A DNA stretch of 64,000 nucleotides from Pachyseris speciosa (Eukaryota; Cnidaria; Anthozoa; Scleractinia; Pachyseridae), in the NCBI GenBank assembly GCA_016490735.1, contig JAEMWC010000377.1, positions 325,001-389,000 on the forward strand, given 5' to 3'. Below, in pieces: positions 46,018-57,024 of the stretch. Both the position numbers and the translations under genes were made by a program. The notes beneath the pieces were generated by a model. It was not told the origin of the DNA, did no database searches, and was given only the letters and a program-made list of their open reading frames with translations. Position 1 is the stretch's first letter, and each line of letters starts with the position of its first letter.

Positions 46018-47115
46018 TTATAAAGCTATTATACGCGTTTTTGGGGTCATGATAACCATCAAGGAGGACCAGGTAATTTGTTTTAGCGTTTCGAGAAAAC
46101 TCGCTAAGTTTTCTTTATTATTGTCTCGAATGACCACTGGGTCATGAGCGTGGCTGTTGGAAGAGTCATTATTTGAATGAATCGAAAAAACAGGTAAGTG
46201 ATCAGAGATATCAGTAATCAATAAACCACTTCTCGAGTGATCAAAAAATGTGTTTGCGAAAATGTTATCTAGCAATGTTGCGGTGTGAGAAGTTATTCGG
46301 GTGGGACGTGTTATCATGGGAAAAAACATATACGAGTGCAATCCATCAAGGAATTCGCCAGTGTTTTGGTGATGTTGAAAGTTAATTAAATTCAAATTGA
46401 AATCACCCATAATAAAACATATTTTGTTCTCTCTAGAGATTTTCGCTAACAAATCATTGTGTTTTGACACAAAGTCACCAACTCTCTGGTTAGGTGGCCT
46501 GTAAATAACACCACCGATAATATTTTTCCCATGGGGTCTTGATATTTCAATAAACAAAGATTCTGCAACATCAATATCGTCAAAACTCAAGTCAGCGCGA
46601 ATTTTAAAATCGAGATTGTCAGAAATATATAAGCCAACACCACCACCAGTTCTATTTGGGCGATGTTTGTGAATAAAATTGAAACCATCTATGTCTACTG
46701 AATGGGAATAATCATTTAGCCAAGTCTCAGAAACGCCAATTAAAGAGAACTTAATATTCAAGCATGTCAAAAGAATAGAAAGGCTGTTTAGATTACGTTG
46801 AAGACTACGAATATTTAGGTGTAGAAGCGAAAAATCTTCATCACATAAATTATCATTTCTCAACATTTCGTTAAATTTATCTTCAATGTAGTAATCACAA
46901 TGGACGTCGTCTGTGCAGAAATTAACATCAGGATCTATATCGTCAGAACGAGTTAGGGAAAGATTGTGACTTGAAAATAAAGGATCGGAATTTAGGCTGG
47001 AAAGTGTGTCGGGATCATAACGGACCGGGCCATGTTGAAGTTCGTAAATTGCAAGGTTAAAACTATAATCGTCTAAAGCATTAAAAGGTAAAGTGTGATC
47101 AGGAATCGAAGCCAT
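46018..47115 (-). pseudogene. LINE ORF2, apurinic-type endonuclease part
   Basis: 365 codons with EEP nuclease motifs: LLHLNIRSLQRNLNSL, LIGVSETWLND, VIYRPPNQ, FIMGDFNLNLI and ISDHLPVF. These supply the N, E, D-x-N and SDH catalytic residues. Frameshift after about residue 350. Confidence 0.85.
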
Positions 47116-47190
47116 GGCTAATAAATAATAAACATATAAATACGTACTATAAATATTATAGAAAGCTAAAGCACAAAACTACACAGCTAC

Positions 47191-48015
47191 TTAACTGGGA
47201 CGCTCAATTCTGTCTTTAATAACCAGCCGGTCTAAAACGAAATAGGCTATTTTCCCGTTTCTTCTCGCTTCTTCAAACTTAGGACGCTGCTCTTCCCTCT
47301 TGTCAAGGGTTTCTTGTGCCAGGTCTTCATTAACAAAAATTCCAGGGGGCTTGATTCTCCTTGCACTTCTGATGATCTGTTCTTTTTGCTTCCAATCGCG
47401 GAGGCGACAAACGAAGGTCCTTGGACGTCTTACGGAGCCAGTTGTAGCATTTGCTCTTCTGCCGACTCGATGAGCCCGCTCGATATCCGGTTCTTCATCG
47501 AGGTTAAGCTTCTCTTTGAGTATCTCCTTTACTTTGGTTTCGGTGTTGTCCCAAGTTTCTGCTTCTTCTTCTCGAATGCCGTCTATTCGAATATTACTCC
47601 TTCTACTTTGGTTCTCCAGATATTCGATCTTATCAGTGTGGTAATCGAGGGAACCACACATCTTTTCAATCTCTTCTTCGACCTCATGCAGTCGGGATGA
47701 GCATGGTTTCAAGTCCTTGATATCTTTCTGGGAGAACTCGAGGCTCACCTTCAAGTCACTAGTATCTTTCTCGTAAATATCTAGTCTAGCTTTGATTTCT
47801 GCGACTTGGCCGATGACGGAATCTAGCCGTGCGTTTACGTTGGCCAACAGTGAGTCGAATAAATTCTTAAACATTCTTTCTTGCACTTTCAACAACTCCC
47901 TCAGTGTCGCCATTGTGACAAGTTCAGATCCCGCGGAATCAGCTCCTTGAGTGCCAGCAGCCTTCGTGGTGCGAGTTTCAGGCATAGTTAATTTAGTTAG
48001 AGTCGTAAATGGCAA
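47191..48015 (-). CDS. LINE ORF1, L1-ORF1p-like coiled-coil RNA-binding protein
   Basis: 274 codons. A heptad-rich coiled coil (about 40-130) is followed by LENQSRRSNIRIDGI, PDIERAHRVGRR and RTFVCRLRDWKQKEQIIRSA. These are the RRM-like and C-terminal-domain signatures of L1-type ORF1 proteins (Transposase_22 family). It binds the element's RNA. Intact. The second LINE at 59,177 has a diverged homologue. Confidence 0.85.
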   Translation of the reverse strand: MPFTTLTKLTMPETRTTKAAGTQGADSAGSELVTMATLRELLKVQERMFKNLFDSLLANVNARLDSVIGQVAEIKARLDIYEKDTSDLKVSLEFSQKDIKDLKPCSSRLHEVEEEIEKMCGSLDYHTDKIEYLENQSRRSNIRIDGIREEEAETWDNTETKVKEILKEKLNLDEEPDIERAHRVGRRANATTGSVRRPRTFVCRLRDWKQKEQIIRSARRIKPPGIFVNEDLAQETLDKREEQRPKFEEARRNGKIAYFVLDRLVIKDRIERPS

Positions 48016-48591
48016 ATAGCGATAACAAAAATTGAGTGTAAAACAAGATTCACTAAGAAATTAATGCAATTATCGCGGAGTAAAGAAAGTACGACCGTAC
48101 GCCACTCTTCGCTTCACTCTTCGCTTCCATCTTGGGATGCTATGTTAAAAATGACTAATATAAAACTGGAATTGATGACTGATATTAATATGTTTCAGTT
48201 TATTGAAAAAGGTATGCGTGGCGGAATCAGTTATATTGCCAATCGATATGGAAAAGCAAACAATAAGTACATGAAAGAGCATGATGAGAAGGCGCCCTCA
48301 AAATACATCATGTATCTGGATGCTAATAATTTGTATGGTTGGGCCATGTCACAGTTTCTTCCAACGGGAGGCTTTAGATGGTTGACTGATAAAAAAATTG
48401 ATAAAATAGACTTGGCTAAGTACAAGGAAGATAGCAACAAGGGTTTCATACTTGAAGTTGATCTTGAATATAATAAAGAATTACACGATCTTCATAATGA
48501 TTACCCACTTGGGCCTGAAAAGATTAAATTAACTGAAAGCATGCTATCTGACTATTGTAAAAAAAAAAAGCAGACAAATACAATATATCAA

Positions 48592-49051
48592 GGATACTTC
48601 ACAAATTAATGTGATCAAGTAAGCTGAAGCCACTCAAAAGGCACTAAGGCCACAAGGTAGCGGGCATTACCCCTAAAACAAACAACAGAAATTTGTATGC
48701 AAAGATCTACATAATTATTGCAAATGGCCTGGGCAACATATTAAAGTACTATGACATGCAGAGAATAATTATATCCATCCCACAAGCTTTACATTTTCAT
48801 TGCTTGTTTTATTGATATGTGGGTACTTTAGCCTGAGCATTAGCTATGCCATGCTGATGAGGCCTAACAAGGCCGAAACAGCTGTTCATGGCTGCTAATG
48901 CTTGGGCTCAAACTTTGCTTTGGTATATTTAAGGGGTAATGCCCGCTACCTTGTGGCCTTAGTGCCTTTTGAGTGGCTTCAGCTTACTTGATCACATTAA
49001 TTTGTGAAGTATCCTTGTCACTCCAGCCACATCCCACAAGCTTTACATTTT
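48592..49051 (+). mobile_element. 460-bp Penelope/retrozyme-like insert with hammerhead ribozyme
   Basis: Inserted in PolB with a perfect 17-bp duplication (48,575-48,591 and 49,052-49,068, CAAATACAATATATCAA). 84-bp inverted repeats lie at 48,591-48,674 and 48,932-49,015. A direct repeat ATCCCACAAGCTTTACATTT occurs at 48,777 and again at the right end (49,031), like the partial terminal repeats of Penelope-like elements. A hammerhead ribozyme lies between the inverted arms. No ORF, so it is non-autonomous. Confidence 0.8.
48848..48892 (+). ncRNA. Type I hammerhead ribozyme
   Basis: Stem I GCCATG/CATGGC (48,848-48,853 with 48,887-48,892); core CTGATGA (48,854-48,860); stem II GGCC-TAACAA-GGCC (48,861-48,874); GAAA (48,875-48,878); stem III of two pairs (A-U, C-G) closed by loop AGCT; N17 is U at 48,886. 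All core positions match the consensus. Stem I can extend by AGC/GCT across an internal loop. The very short stem III is typical of Penelope-element hammerheads, which may act best as dimers. Predicted cleavage is between 48,886 and 48,887. Confidence 0.8.
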
Positions 49052-50131
49052 CAAATACAATATATCAACTGGTTTAGTTCATAAACTCATTCCAACACTG
49101 AACAACAAAGAGAAGTATGTACTTCATTATAGAAACCTACAACTATATACAGATCTTGGATTGAAAGTTACAAAAGCTCATAGAGTATTAGAATTCAATC
49201 AGTCTCCTTGGTTGAAACAATATATTGATTTCAATACAGTAAAAAGAACTAATGCTAAAAATGCTTTTGAGAAAGACTTCTTCAAACTAATGAACAACAG
49301 TGTATTCGGAAAAACGATGGAAAACTTGAGAAAGAGAGTTGATGTTAAATTGGTTACTGATGAAAAAAAATTGTTGAAAATGACATCTAAACCAACATTT
49401 GTCAGCAGTAAGATATTCAATGAAAATCTTTTGGCGGTGCATAAGATTAAAGAAACACTTTTCCCCAACAGGCCGGCATATGTGGGAATGTGTATCTTGG
49501 ATTTAAGCAAAACGCTGATGTATGATTTTCATTACAACTACATCAAAAATAAGTATGGAGATAAAGCTAAATTATTATTCACAGACACGAATAGCTTAAC
49601 TTATGAAATCGAAGCTGATGATGTTTACCAAGATTTTTGGAAAGACAGAAACATGTATGACAACAGCGACTATCCCGAAAACAATCAGTTCTTCGATAAA
49701 ACCAACAAAAAAGTGATTGGTGAATTCAAGGATGAGGCTACTGGTATTCCAATCATAGAATTCATTGGTTTAAGATCTAAGATGTACAGCTATACAAAAG
49801 ATAACCTGAAAGTGGTAAAACTGCTAAGGGTATCAAAAAAATTGTTATAAAAAATGATATTCAACATGAAAATTACAAACAAACGCTGTTTGAGAATAAA
49901 CAGTTGTATCATAGAATGAAAACCATAAGGAGTCAAAGCCATCAGTTGGGATCTTATGAAATTAATAAAGTTTCACTCAGCTGTTTTGATGACAAAAGAT
50001 ATATTCTAAAAAATGGCATAGATAGTTTGGCTTATGGACATTATAATAGCCGGAAACAATAAATAGTTTTGGCTACCAAATAGCAAAATAGTGTATGAGA
50101 ACACTAACCTCTTTATTATATATAGGTTAGA

Positions 50132-50794
50132 TTATTTTCCTCTACGTGATAAATATAATTTGCTTTCTTCCATATGTTTGGTTATTTCGTAAATTAAATC
50201 TTCAAAACAATTGCTCATGATGTATTTACACTTGTTTTTTTCATATAACTGCTTCATATTTGTTTGTTTATCCGACACTTGGTACACACCTGTTGGACTT
50301 TTAAATTCAAGACACAAAGCATTGTATTTTCTAGTTGGGTTCATCAACATCAAATCATATTGTCCAGCCATATATCCTTTGTTATAACTTTTGATTCTCA
50401 TATTCGAGCTTATTTGATTTTCACCAAGACCAGCAATCATTAAAGCATCTTCATATTTTTTTCTGATAAATGATACAATCTTGTAGTGTAAATCGTTTTC
50501 ATTTTCAATCAATAGCATATTATTGTTTCTGTCGTTGAACTGCTTGTAATATCCTTGCTTTCTGATTGATGGTAATACTTTTGATGTAACCCAATGTTTA
50601 AATTTTTCAGCTTCTTGTTTTTTGGATGATAATAAAAGTGAATAAAATCCTGATTCGTTTATGAAGAAACATTTGAAAGTTTTTTCAACCGTCTCAGCAC
50701 GAGGGACCGTTTTGGTCCCCCGTGAATCAGTGGCCTCAGCACGAGGGACCGTTTTGGTCCCCCGTGAATTTGTGATTACTTTGAGTTCTCTCAA
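50132..50794 (-). pseudogene. BRO-N / VRR-NUC-like protein of the Polinton
   Basis: The first half has the BRO-N end (FFINESGFYSLLLSSKKQEA, then KVLPSIRKQGYY). The second half, SYNKGYMAGQYDLMLMNPTR, then CLEFKSPTG, has the D...E-x-K spacing of PD-(D/E)xK (VRR-NUC) nucleases. BRO-N proteins are DNA-binding and common in large DNA viruses and Polintons. The N-terminus is disrupted: a matching start (MQKYSYSNKELDVSIDCYL) is in another frame at about 50,900-50,815, and a 42-bp duplication follows (50,695-50,778). Probably non-functional. Confidence 0.6.
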
Positions 50795-50941
50795 GATTTT
50801 ATCATCAGATACAACATGATTTCTTTTCTATCATCAAGATAACAATCTATTGATACATCTAATTCTTTATTACTATAGGAATATTTTTGCATACACATCA
50901 TATATTATATATAAGTTAGATAATTTTTTTCACATATCTTT

Positions 50942-51613
50942 TCAATCTCTGAATGGGATCCAACTATTGACATCATCACTATCTCCCTTCCACTTTACTA
51001 AAGCTTTTTTCTTCTTGTAATCTCTTCGAATGACTTTATCAATACGGAAAACATTTTGTTTGGCTTTTAATAATTCAGGTTCATAAAAACTACCTTCAAT
51101 ATCTTCACCTCTAAGATCTTTTAGTTTGTATGTGATTGGATTAGTGTATTGGATCTTATCTATTATGAATAATTCTTCAGTCCAGTTTGGAGTGTAACCT
51201 TTATCAAAAGTCTTTCTTTTGTATTTACTAATTCGAACTTTGTCACCAACTTTAAATTTTGGTTTATGTTGTAATGTTTCCATTTCACCGTATAAATTAA
51301 AATACACTATTCCTTCATTCTTTTTCTTTGAAGCCTCTGTGGGTGTCATCTTTGTACTTGAATGTTTTGTAATGTTGTACTGTTTTAATATTTTAGGTAA
51401 TATGTCTATGTACTGTGTGTTGCCTTGGACAGTGAACTGCTTCCACATCTTGGACTTCATTGTTCTATTCCATCTTTCAACCACTGAGGACTCTTCTTCA
51501 TTCTCGGTTGAGTACATATGTATCTCATTTTTCTCTAGCAAGTCCTTCAAGTGTTTGTTATAAAACTCTTTACCTTTATCAACCCATAAATATTGTGGTT
51601 TTCTATCCCTGAA
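50942..51613 (-). pseudogene. Polinton integrase, C-terminal part with chromodomain
   Basis: Carries the second and third catalytic residues of the DDE integrase core (YLWVDKGKEFYNKHL; SSVVERWNRTMKSKMW), an SH3-like region (KFKVGDKVRISKYKR) and a C-terminal chromodomain (FRIDKVIRRDYKKKKALVKW, then DDVNSWIPF). The N-terminal part lies 11.4 kb away at 63,042 because of the MULE. Chromodomain integrases are standard for this element class. Confidence 0.85.
51605..51613. repeat. MULE target duplication, left copy
   Basis: ATCCCTGAA here and ATCTCTGAA at 63,042-63,050 flank the MULE (8 of 9 identical). A 9-bp duplication is characteristic of Mutator-like transposons. Confidence 0.8.
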
Positions 51614-51674
51614 GGGTCGGTACAAAACGTGGACCCCCTTCTGGACCCCCTTCTGGACCCCCTTCTGGACAGCC

Positions 51675-52921
51675 CCCCCCCACCCCTCCCCTCCTCGTCC
51701 ATATAAGCAAACTTTTATTACCCGGTACAGTGCAGTGCGCTACAGCTTGCGAGATCTTCAACTTATCTTCATTTTTTTGCTCAAACATCTGCCTGAATCG
51801 TATATCGAGTGTTAAAAATGGTATCATTAATGATAATTCTTTAGTGTGTCATTTCTTTGTGCACCTACCTGGATACAAGTTTCAAACCTTTCGGTCTATC
51901 CCGCTATCCGCCATTTTGATTACATCATTGTATGCTTTCGTCTACTACCGCTGACCAAAAATATCGTGAACATCCACACACGTCTTCAGAGTTGAAGGTA
52001 AGTAAAAGAATTTTTCTTATTTCGCATCAGTGCAATCTCCACATTTCTGAGTTCATCGCTACACAATCGTGACATTATCCTTTCAAAGAACACCAAAGAG
52101 ATTTTGCATAAGGCATATTTTTCGCGTTTTGCACGATTAACATCACGATATTAAAATCACAATCTCTAGTCATAGCGCTTACCTAAGATTTGAAGAAGAT
52201 ATTGCCACCGCCGTTGTTTTTCAATAGTCTTTTATGCTAAACATGAAGAATGTCATTAAATTTCATTTGTGAATTTTGTAAGGGATAAAAGGTGAACAGA
52301 GGGAAGGCAGTTAATGCAAAAACATTTTCTTTTGTCTCGGCAACAACTATGGCCGCTGGTCACGCGACTGAAAACACTCTATCTGCTGGTAATCAAAACA
52401 ATTTAATATTCAAATTAACAACAACTTGTTTTAATTATTTCTAAAAACATCATAACAACAACTTCTTTTAATTATTTCTAAAAACATCATATAGACGTTA
52501 TTCATAAATGGCTGCCAATTCATTATTCTTTTGTCGTTGTGCAAATTAGGCTACCAAACCTCGTTACCATGTACTAAATTAAAAAGAATTCTTGCACTAA
52601 TATGAGGCTTGGTAAGCTAATTAGCACAATAACAAAGGAAAAATAAAACAGCTGCCATTTATGAATAAGGTCTATAAAGAGAGTTTTTTGCTTGTAAAGG
52701 GCTATCAACGTGGTTTACAGTGTTTTTAAAGTATTTCATACCAACATTCATGTGGATTTTTTCTTCAACACAACATTACTAAATTAGTTTAGTATTGTTA
52801 AACATAACATGTATTTTTGGCATACTGTAGGATGTCTCTTTTCACATCCAGAAACAAAGTGCTGTGACCAAGTTCTCTTAATTTTCATATAACCGAGCTT
52901 TCAAAAACAGTTTTCTTCAAA
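51675..52921. other. MULE left internal region
   Basis: No gene. A 22-bp block (AACAACTTSTTTTAATTATTTC type, 52,420 and 52,458) is directly repeated. Probably the 3' UTR of the transposase on the minus strand. Confidence 0.4.
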
Positions 52922-55500
52922 TCATTGTAACCGTAAAACCAAGAAATTTCTTAGTTGATCAGTTAGAGTATAAGGTAATGATAAGTGAACACTATTTGGT
53001 TGGAAGTTTGGATTTCTTCCAACAATACACTGTCGGTTTACATGGTAATGCTTGTTTTCAAACTTTTTGATCCACTGGTTTGTCTTTGATACGAAGAAAT
53101 AATCCTCCTCTTTGTGCCTTAGGCAATACTGTGAGTCAAAATTCTGTACAGACACGTCAACAGCTACTTGAGATTGAGGACCACCCTTCAGATCGCCCCT
53201 GCAACCTGCACACTTTCGGATGTTTCCGCTTATTTCAATAAGCTCTACTGGGGTCCTCTCAGTTGGACGAACTACTGGCTTCTCTGGTCTTGGAGTGCTG
53301 ACACGAGTAAATTTCACCTTTAATTCGTTACCATCGCAAGACTGAGCTGAGTATTGTAACTGGGAACAGTCTGGAGGAATATCTCTTAGCAATTCTCCCA
53401 AGGTTGCCCTCTGTGTGAGTATAACAGATTCTTTTGTTTTATTCCTTTTTCTAGTGGTGCGGCCAGGTTTCTTCCCAGCATGACGGCTTACATTTGCCAT
53501 TGATGCTGCAGTTAAATTACTTGTGTTGTTCTTTGATAGGTACAGTGTAACGAAGCAATTGAGGTCATGGTTATCAGCCGCTGCAGCCAGCGAATGAGAA
53601 CATAAATTGTGAGTCTTGTATTGGAGGCATGGGGTGCTGCAAACATATTTATGTTCATCTACACACTTAATGACGTGCGGCTGACTTCCTGACTCACTTG
53701 GCACTATACGGGACTTGTGTCCGTGGAAACCTTGACGGATATTCCCATTGAGTATTCTCTCTACTTTGACTTTCAAGGCATCTACTTGTTCAGTGGGGAA
53801 CTTTTCGGTTAGCCTGTGAAGTTCTCTTGTGACAGAATCAGTTGAAACTTCCTCATTGTCAAGAGGGTTCATTGGAACATCTGCGACACCGTCAAGAAGC
53901 TGCCTTCGTCTAGATCGACTCAATGCCCAAAAGTTTGGTGGCATTTTTGCAGCATCGTACTCGTCCTTTAAGACGTATGGACCTGACATTTCTGTAAATG
54001 CTTTGCCAATATCGTGACGTTGTTTCATGACAAATCCGCGGATGTCACTGACGACCTGTGAGACATCTTTCCTCTTATTTTCCATCCAGGTTTTCAGGGA
54101 CGCATTCATTGCTTCAGGGCAATTGTTGTCAAACATCATTTCCTCTATACCAACTTCTTGGAGCAGACTCGGTCGACAGTGATGGTACAGTATTTCAGCC
54201 TTGTTCTTCTCGAAATACAGGAAGAATTTAGCATCTTCTGGAAGCTTTTTCTTTCTCCTTTCTCCTACCTCCAAATGGTTCCACTTCACTTTGAGTTTCT
54301 CGAAATACAGGAAGAATTTAGCATCTTCTGGAAGCTTTTTCTTTCTCCTTTCTCCCACCTCCAAATGGTTCCACTTCACTTTGAGTTTAGAGAGGTTTAA
54401 GTCAAACTCAGCACGGCTGGTACAGTCCACCAGTCCCTGTTGCTGTTTGTCGTCAAATACATCTTTCACAACTGTTCGGTAGAAGCTGTCAGACACATGT
54501 AAATCCGATTTGATCTTGTGCTCAATGTTTCTCACAATATGTGTTTGACATAAAAAGCCAACTGCAAAAGGAAATTCCAACTCTAACGCCTTGATAAGGG
54601 CACTTTCACCATCTGAACCGTACGCCTTTAGTGTGCTTCGTAACTCTGGGCAGGCATTTGTCATCTTTTGAAAAAGTGACTGGTAAGTTTCCCGATTTTT
54701 TCTGGTGCAGATCATGACTGGTCCAATCAGGACAGGTTCTTTACCAATCTCTCGAGATCGAAGCTGCAAATGTCTGTAGGTGGTAACCACAACATAAAAG
54801 TTTCCTATGTCAAACGTCATGTCAACACAAAGAGGGGAATTGATATTGTTGTCATTTGTGCAGAAGTTGGCAATGTCAGACATCTGTTCATTTGTAAAGA
54901 GAATAATGGTTGGGCAATTATCTTCAACAGACACTCCTTGGATAAATTTCTTTTCTTCATTGTACTGCATAGTGATAACCTCACTTATAGGATCTGCTGG
55001 TTTTGGATTGATTTTGCTTCGTATGTATTTTCCTTGGCGTTCATTTCGTGGGAGAGATGACTGAGATGCTGCCATGAATCCTCCAGACCCTTCTTCAACA
55101 GTATGAACAGCTCGCTTGATGCTGCCTTGCTCTTTTACAGCTGCCGTTAACTTTTCTAGGGTGCTCTTTTTCGTCGGTATGAAAGGAAGGCCACCCTTCG
55201 AGTTTCCGTGTGGTTTGTTCACCACTGTATGTGGTTCAGCATCAAAACGATATTGCACGAGAGCAAAGGGATATGTTTCACCATCAGGATTACGAAATGT
55301 TATTACGAGTCTGTGAAAATCAGGGGCAGAATCATGCACAAACCTATGTCGTTGGACTCTATAAACATCTCTAGAACAGTCACTTGGGTCAGCAATGACT
55401 TGCCCATCTTCATCAAAAGATACTTTGTATTTCTTCTCCCGTGCACCACTGGTTGCATTCCAGCGATGATCGTCCTGCCAATCATCTCTTATCTGAAGCA
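52922..55500 (-). CDS. MULE transposase with SWIM zinc finger
   Basis: Up to 882 codons; homology starts near IRDDWQDDHRWNATSGAREK (about 55,495), where TGCTTCAG offers an acceptor, so the first about 25 codons up to 55,570 are probably not real. DDE core: VDMTFDIGNFYVVVTTYRHL (first Asp), YGSDGESALIKALELEFPFA (second Asp), and an acidic residue in the MMFDNNCPEAMNASLKTWME region. SWIM zinc finger near the C-terminus: CSTPCLQYKTHNLCSHSLAA (C-x-C..C-x-H). An exact 30-residue in-frame duplication lies at 54,209-54,388. Apart from that the frame is open, so the element may have been active recently. Confidence 0.8.
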
Positions 55501-55544
55501 TGTCAACTATAAGTACCTTAAGTACGTGAAGGTTGTCATGTGTC

Positions 55545-57024
55545 AACACTAGAACAATGGTCGGAGACAATAAAACTGATTATCCAGAACAGAATTAACA
55601 ACCTACAACGTCGTAATTATAGCTCTTGTCACAAGACCTTAGAGGACAGGCATGTCAGGGCATACCTAACGGAACTACAAGATAGGTATGTACTAGTGCC
55701 TGCGGATAAAGCTGGCAATAACATCATTTTTGTTTGCAAGCGTTACTACCTACATACCCTAATGGAAGAACTTGGCATTAATTCCGGCAGTATTATTAAT
55801 TCTACGTACGAAAGTCAAAATGTCACAGTTGATGATATTATATGGACCCACGCCACGATGTTAAAAAACGAATTCCACATCACCTTGAAACAGAAAGAAA
55901 AAAATTTGCCACAAATATATTGGATACCAAAACTTCACAAGACACCATACAAAGCAAGATTTATTGCAGGTTCGAGTTCATGCACCACAACTAAGATCTC
56001 CAAATTAATTACCGAATGCCTTAAACTAGTCAAGAGTCACTGTACTTCGTACTGCAAAACTATTTTGGAAAGAACTGGTGTTAACTGTATGTGGATTATA
56101 AACAATTCGTTGGACGTAATTCGCACATTGCAGGAAAAACAACTTCCGCTCAATGAGATGAGTACTTGGGACTTTTCCACTCTATATACTAGCCTTCCAC
56201 ACGCCAAACTTAAACATCAACTTCATGATCTGCTCGAAAGAGTTTTTCACACAAGAGGAAAAAGTTTCATAGCAACCAATAATTTCCACACTTTCTGGGC
56301 TAATGATAGGAAGTCTACGAAATACACTTACTTCTCATGTAGGGAACTGTGCCTCGCTATCGACTTTCTTATCGACAACATCTACGTTCGCTTTGGAAAC
56401 TCAGTTTTTCGACAAGTTATTGGAATACCAATGGGCACTAACAGCGCACCTTTGCTAGCTGATCTGTTCCTTCACACCTTTGAGTATGATTTCATGCTTA
56501 GAACATTGAAACGAGATAAAACCATAGCCGTCCAATTTAGCAACACCTTTCGATACATTGATGATTTATTCAGCGTCAACAATGAGAATTTCGGAAATTA
56601 CATCAGCGCTATTTACCCGTCGGAACTGGAACTAAAGGACACTACCTTGACATCAAATGAAGTTTGTTATCTAGACACAAGAATTAGGAATGGTGATAAC
56701 AACACTCCTTTTCATCTCAGTGTCTACGATAAGAGGGATGACTTCTCATTTCGGATTGTCAATTTTCCTCACATGGACAGCAACATTCCCGCCAATCCGG
56801 CCTATGGTGTTTTCATATCTCAATTAGTGAGATATGCTAGACTTTGCACATCGAAACTGGATTTTATTGATAGACTTCACCGACTTTCATCACATCTCCT
56901 TCACCAAGGCTTCAAATCTACGCTGCTTCGTAAATCGTTAACTAAATTCTTGAAACGCCACGGTGCTATCGTTGAGAAGTATGGTGCTACACTACAGGAG
57001 ATGAGATTAGCAGTCCAGAGATGA
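55545..57024 (+). CDS. Penelope-like reverse transcriptase (no endonuclease seen)
   Basis: 494 codons. RT motifs: VLVPADKAGNNIIFVCKRYY, QIYWIPKLHKTPYKARFIAG, WDFSTLYTSLPHAKLKHQL, VIGIPMGTNSAPLLADLFLH and FRYIDDLFSVNNENF (YIDD catalytic box), then CYLDTRI and a thumb. This order fits Penelope-like RTs. No GIY-YIG domain follows. The N-terminus is cut where the MULE transposase begins on the other strand, so the RT is a 5'-truncated passenger. The frame is intact across all RT motifs. Confidence 0.7.

Larger units (their letters stand above)
43781..48128 (-). mobile_element. CR1/L2-type LINE, near full length, inserted in PolB
   Basis: The minus strand carries ORF1, endonuclease and RT in order, with an (AAAT)n tail at 43,781-43,808. 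PolB coding resumes directly on each side. ATCT at both borders (43,777-43,780 and about 48,129-48,132) is a possible short duplication. The 5' end has a short repeat (ACTCTTCGCTTC twice). Confidence 0.8.
41369..50061 (+). pseudogene. Polinton protein-primed DNA polymerase B, multiply interrupted
   Basis: Family B polymerase of Polinton type. N-part 41,369-43,243: in-frame TAA at 41,528-41,530, then coiled Lys-rich region, a CMHCLQC zinc motif, exonuclease box IYADFEAI at about 42,772, and a CHICDKKY / DHCHITGQYRGSAH zinc region. There is a frameshift with a short deletion at about 43,230 and another at about 43,650. Palm part 48,129-48,591: YLDANNLYGWAMSQF (motif A). Part 49,069-49,850: KLMNNSVFGKTMENL (motif B) and LLFTDTNSLTYEI, where the second Asp of the DTD motif is Asn. 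The C-terminal region continues to 50,061 after a frameshift at about 49,835. Two insertions split it (43,781-48,128 and 48,592-49,051). Dead gene. Confidence 0.85.
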
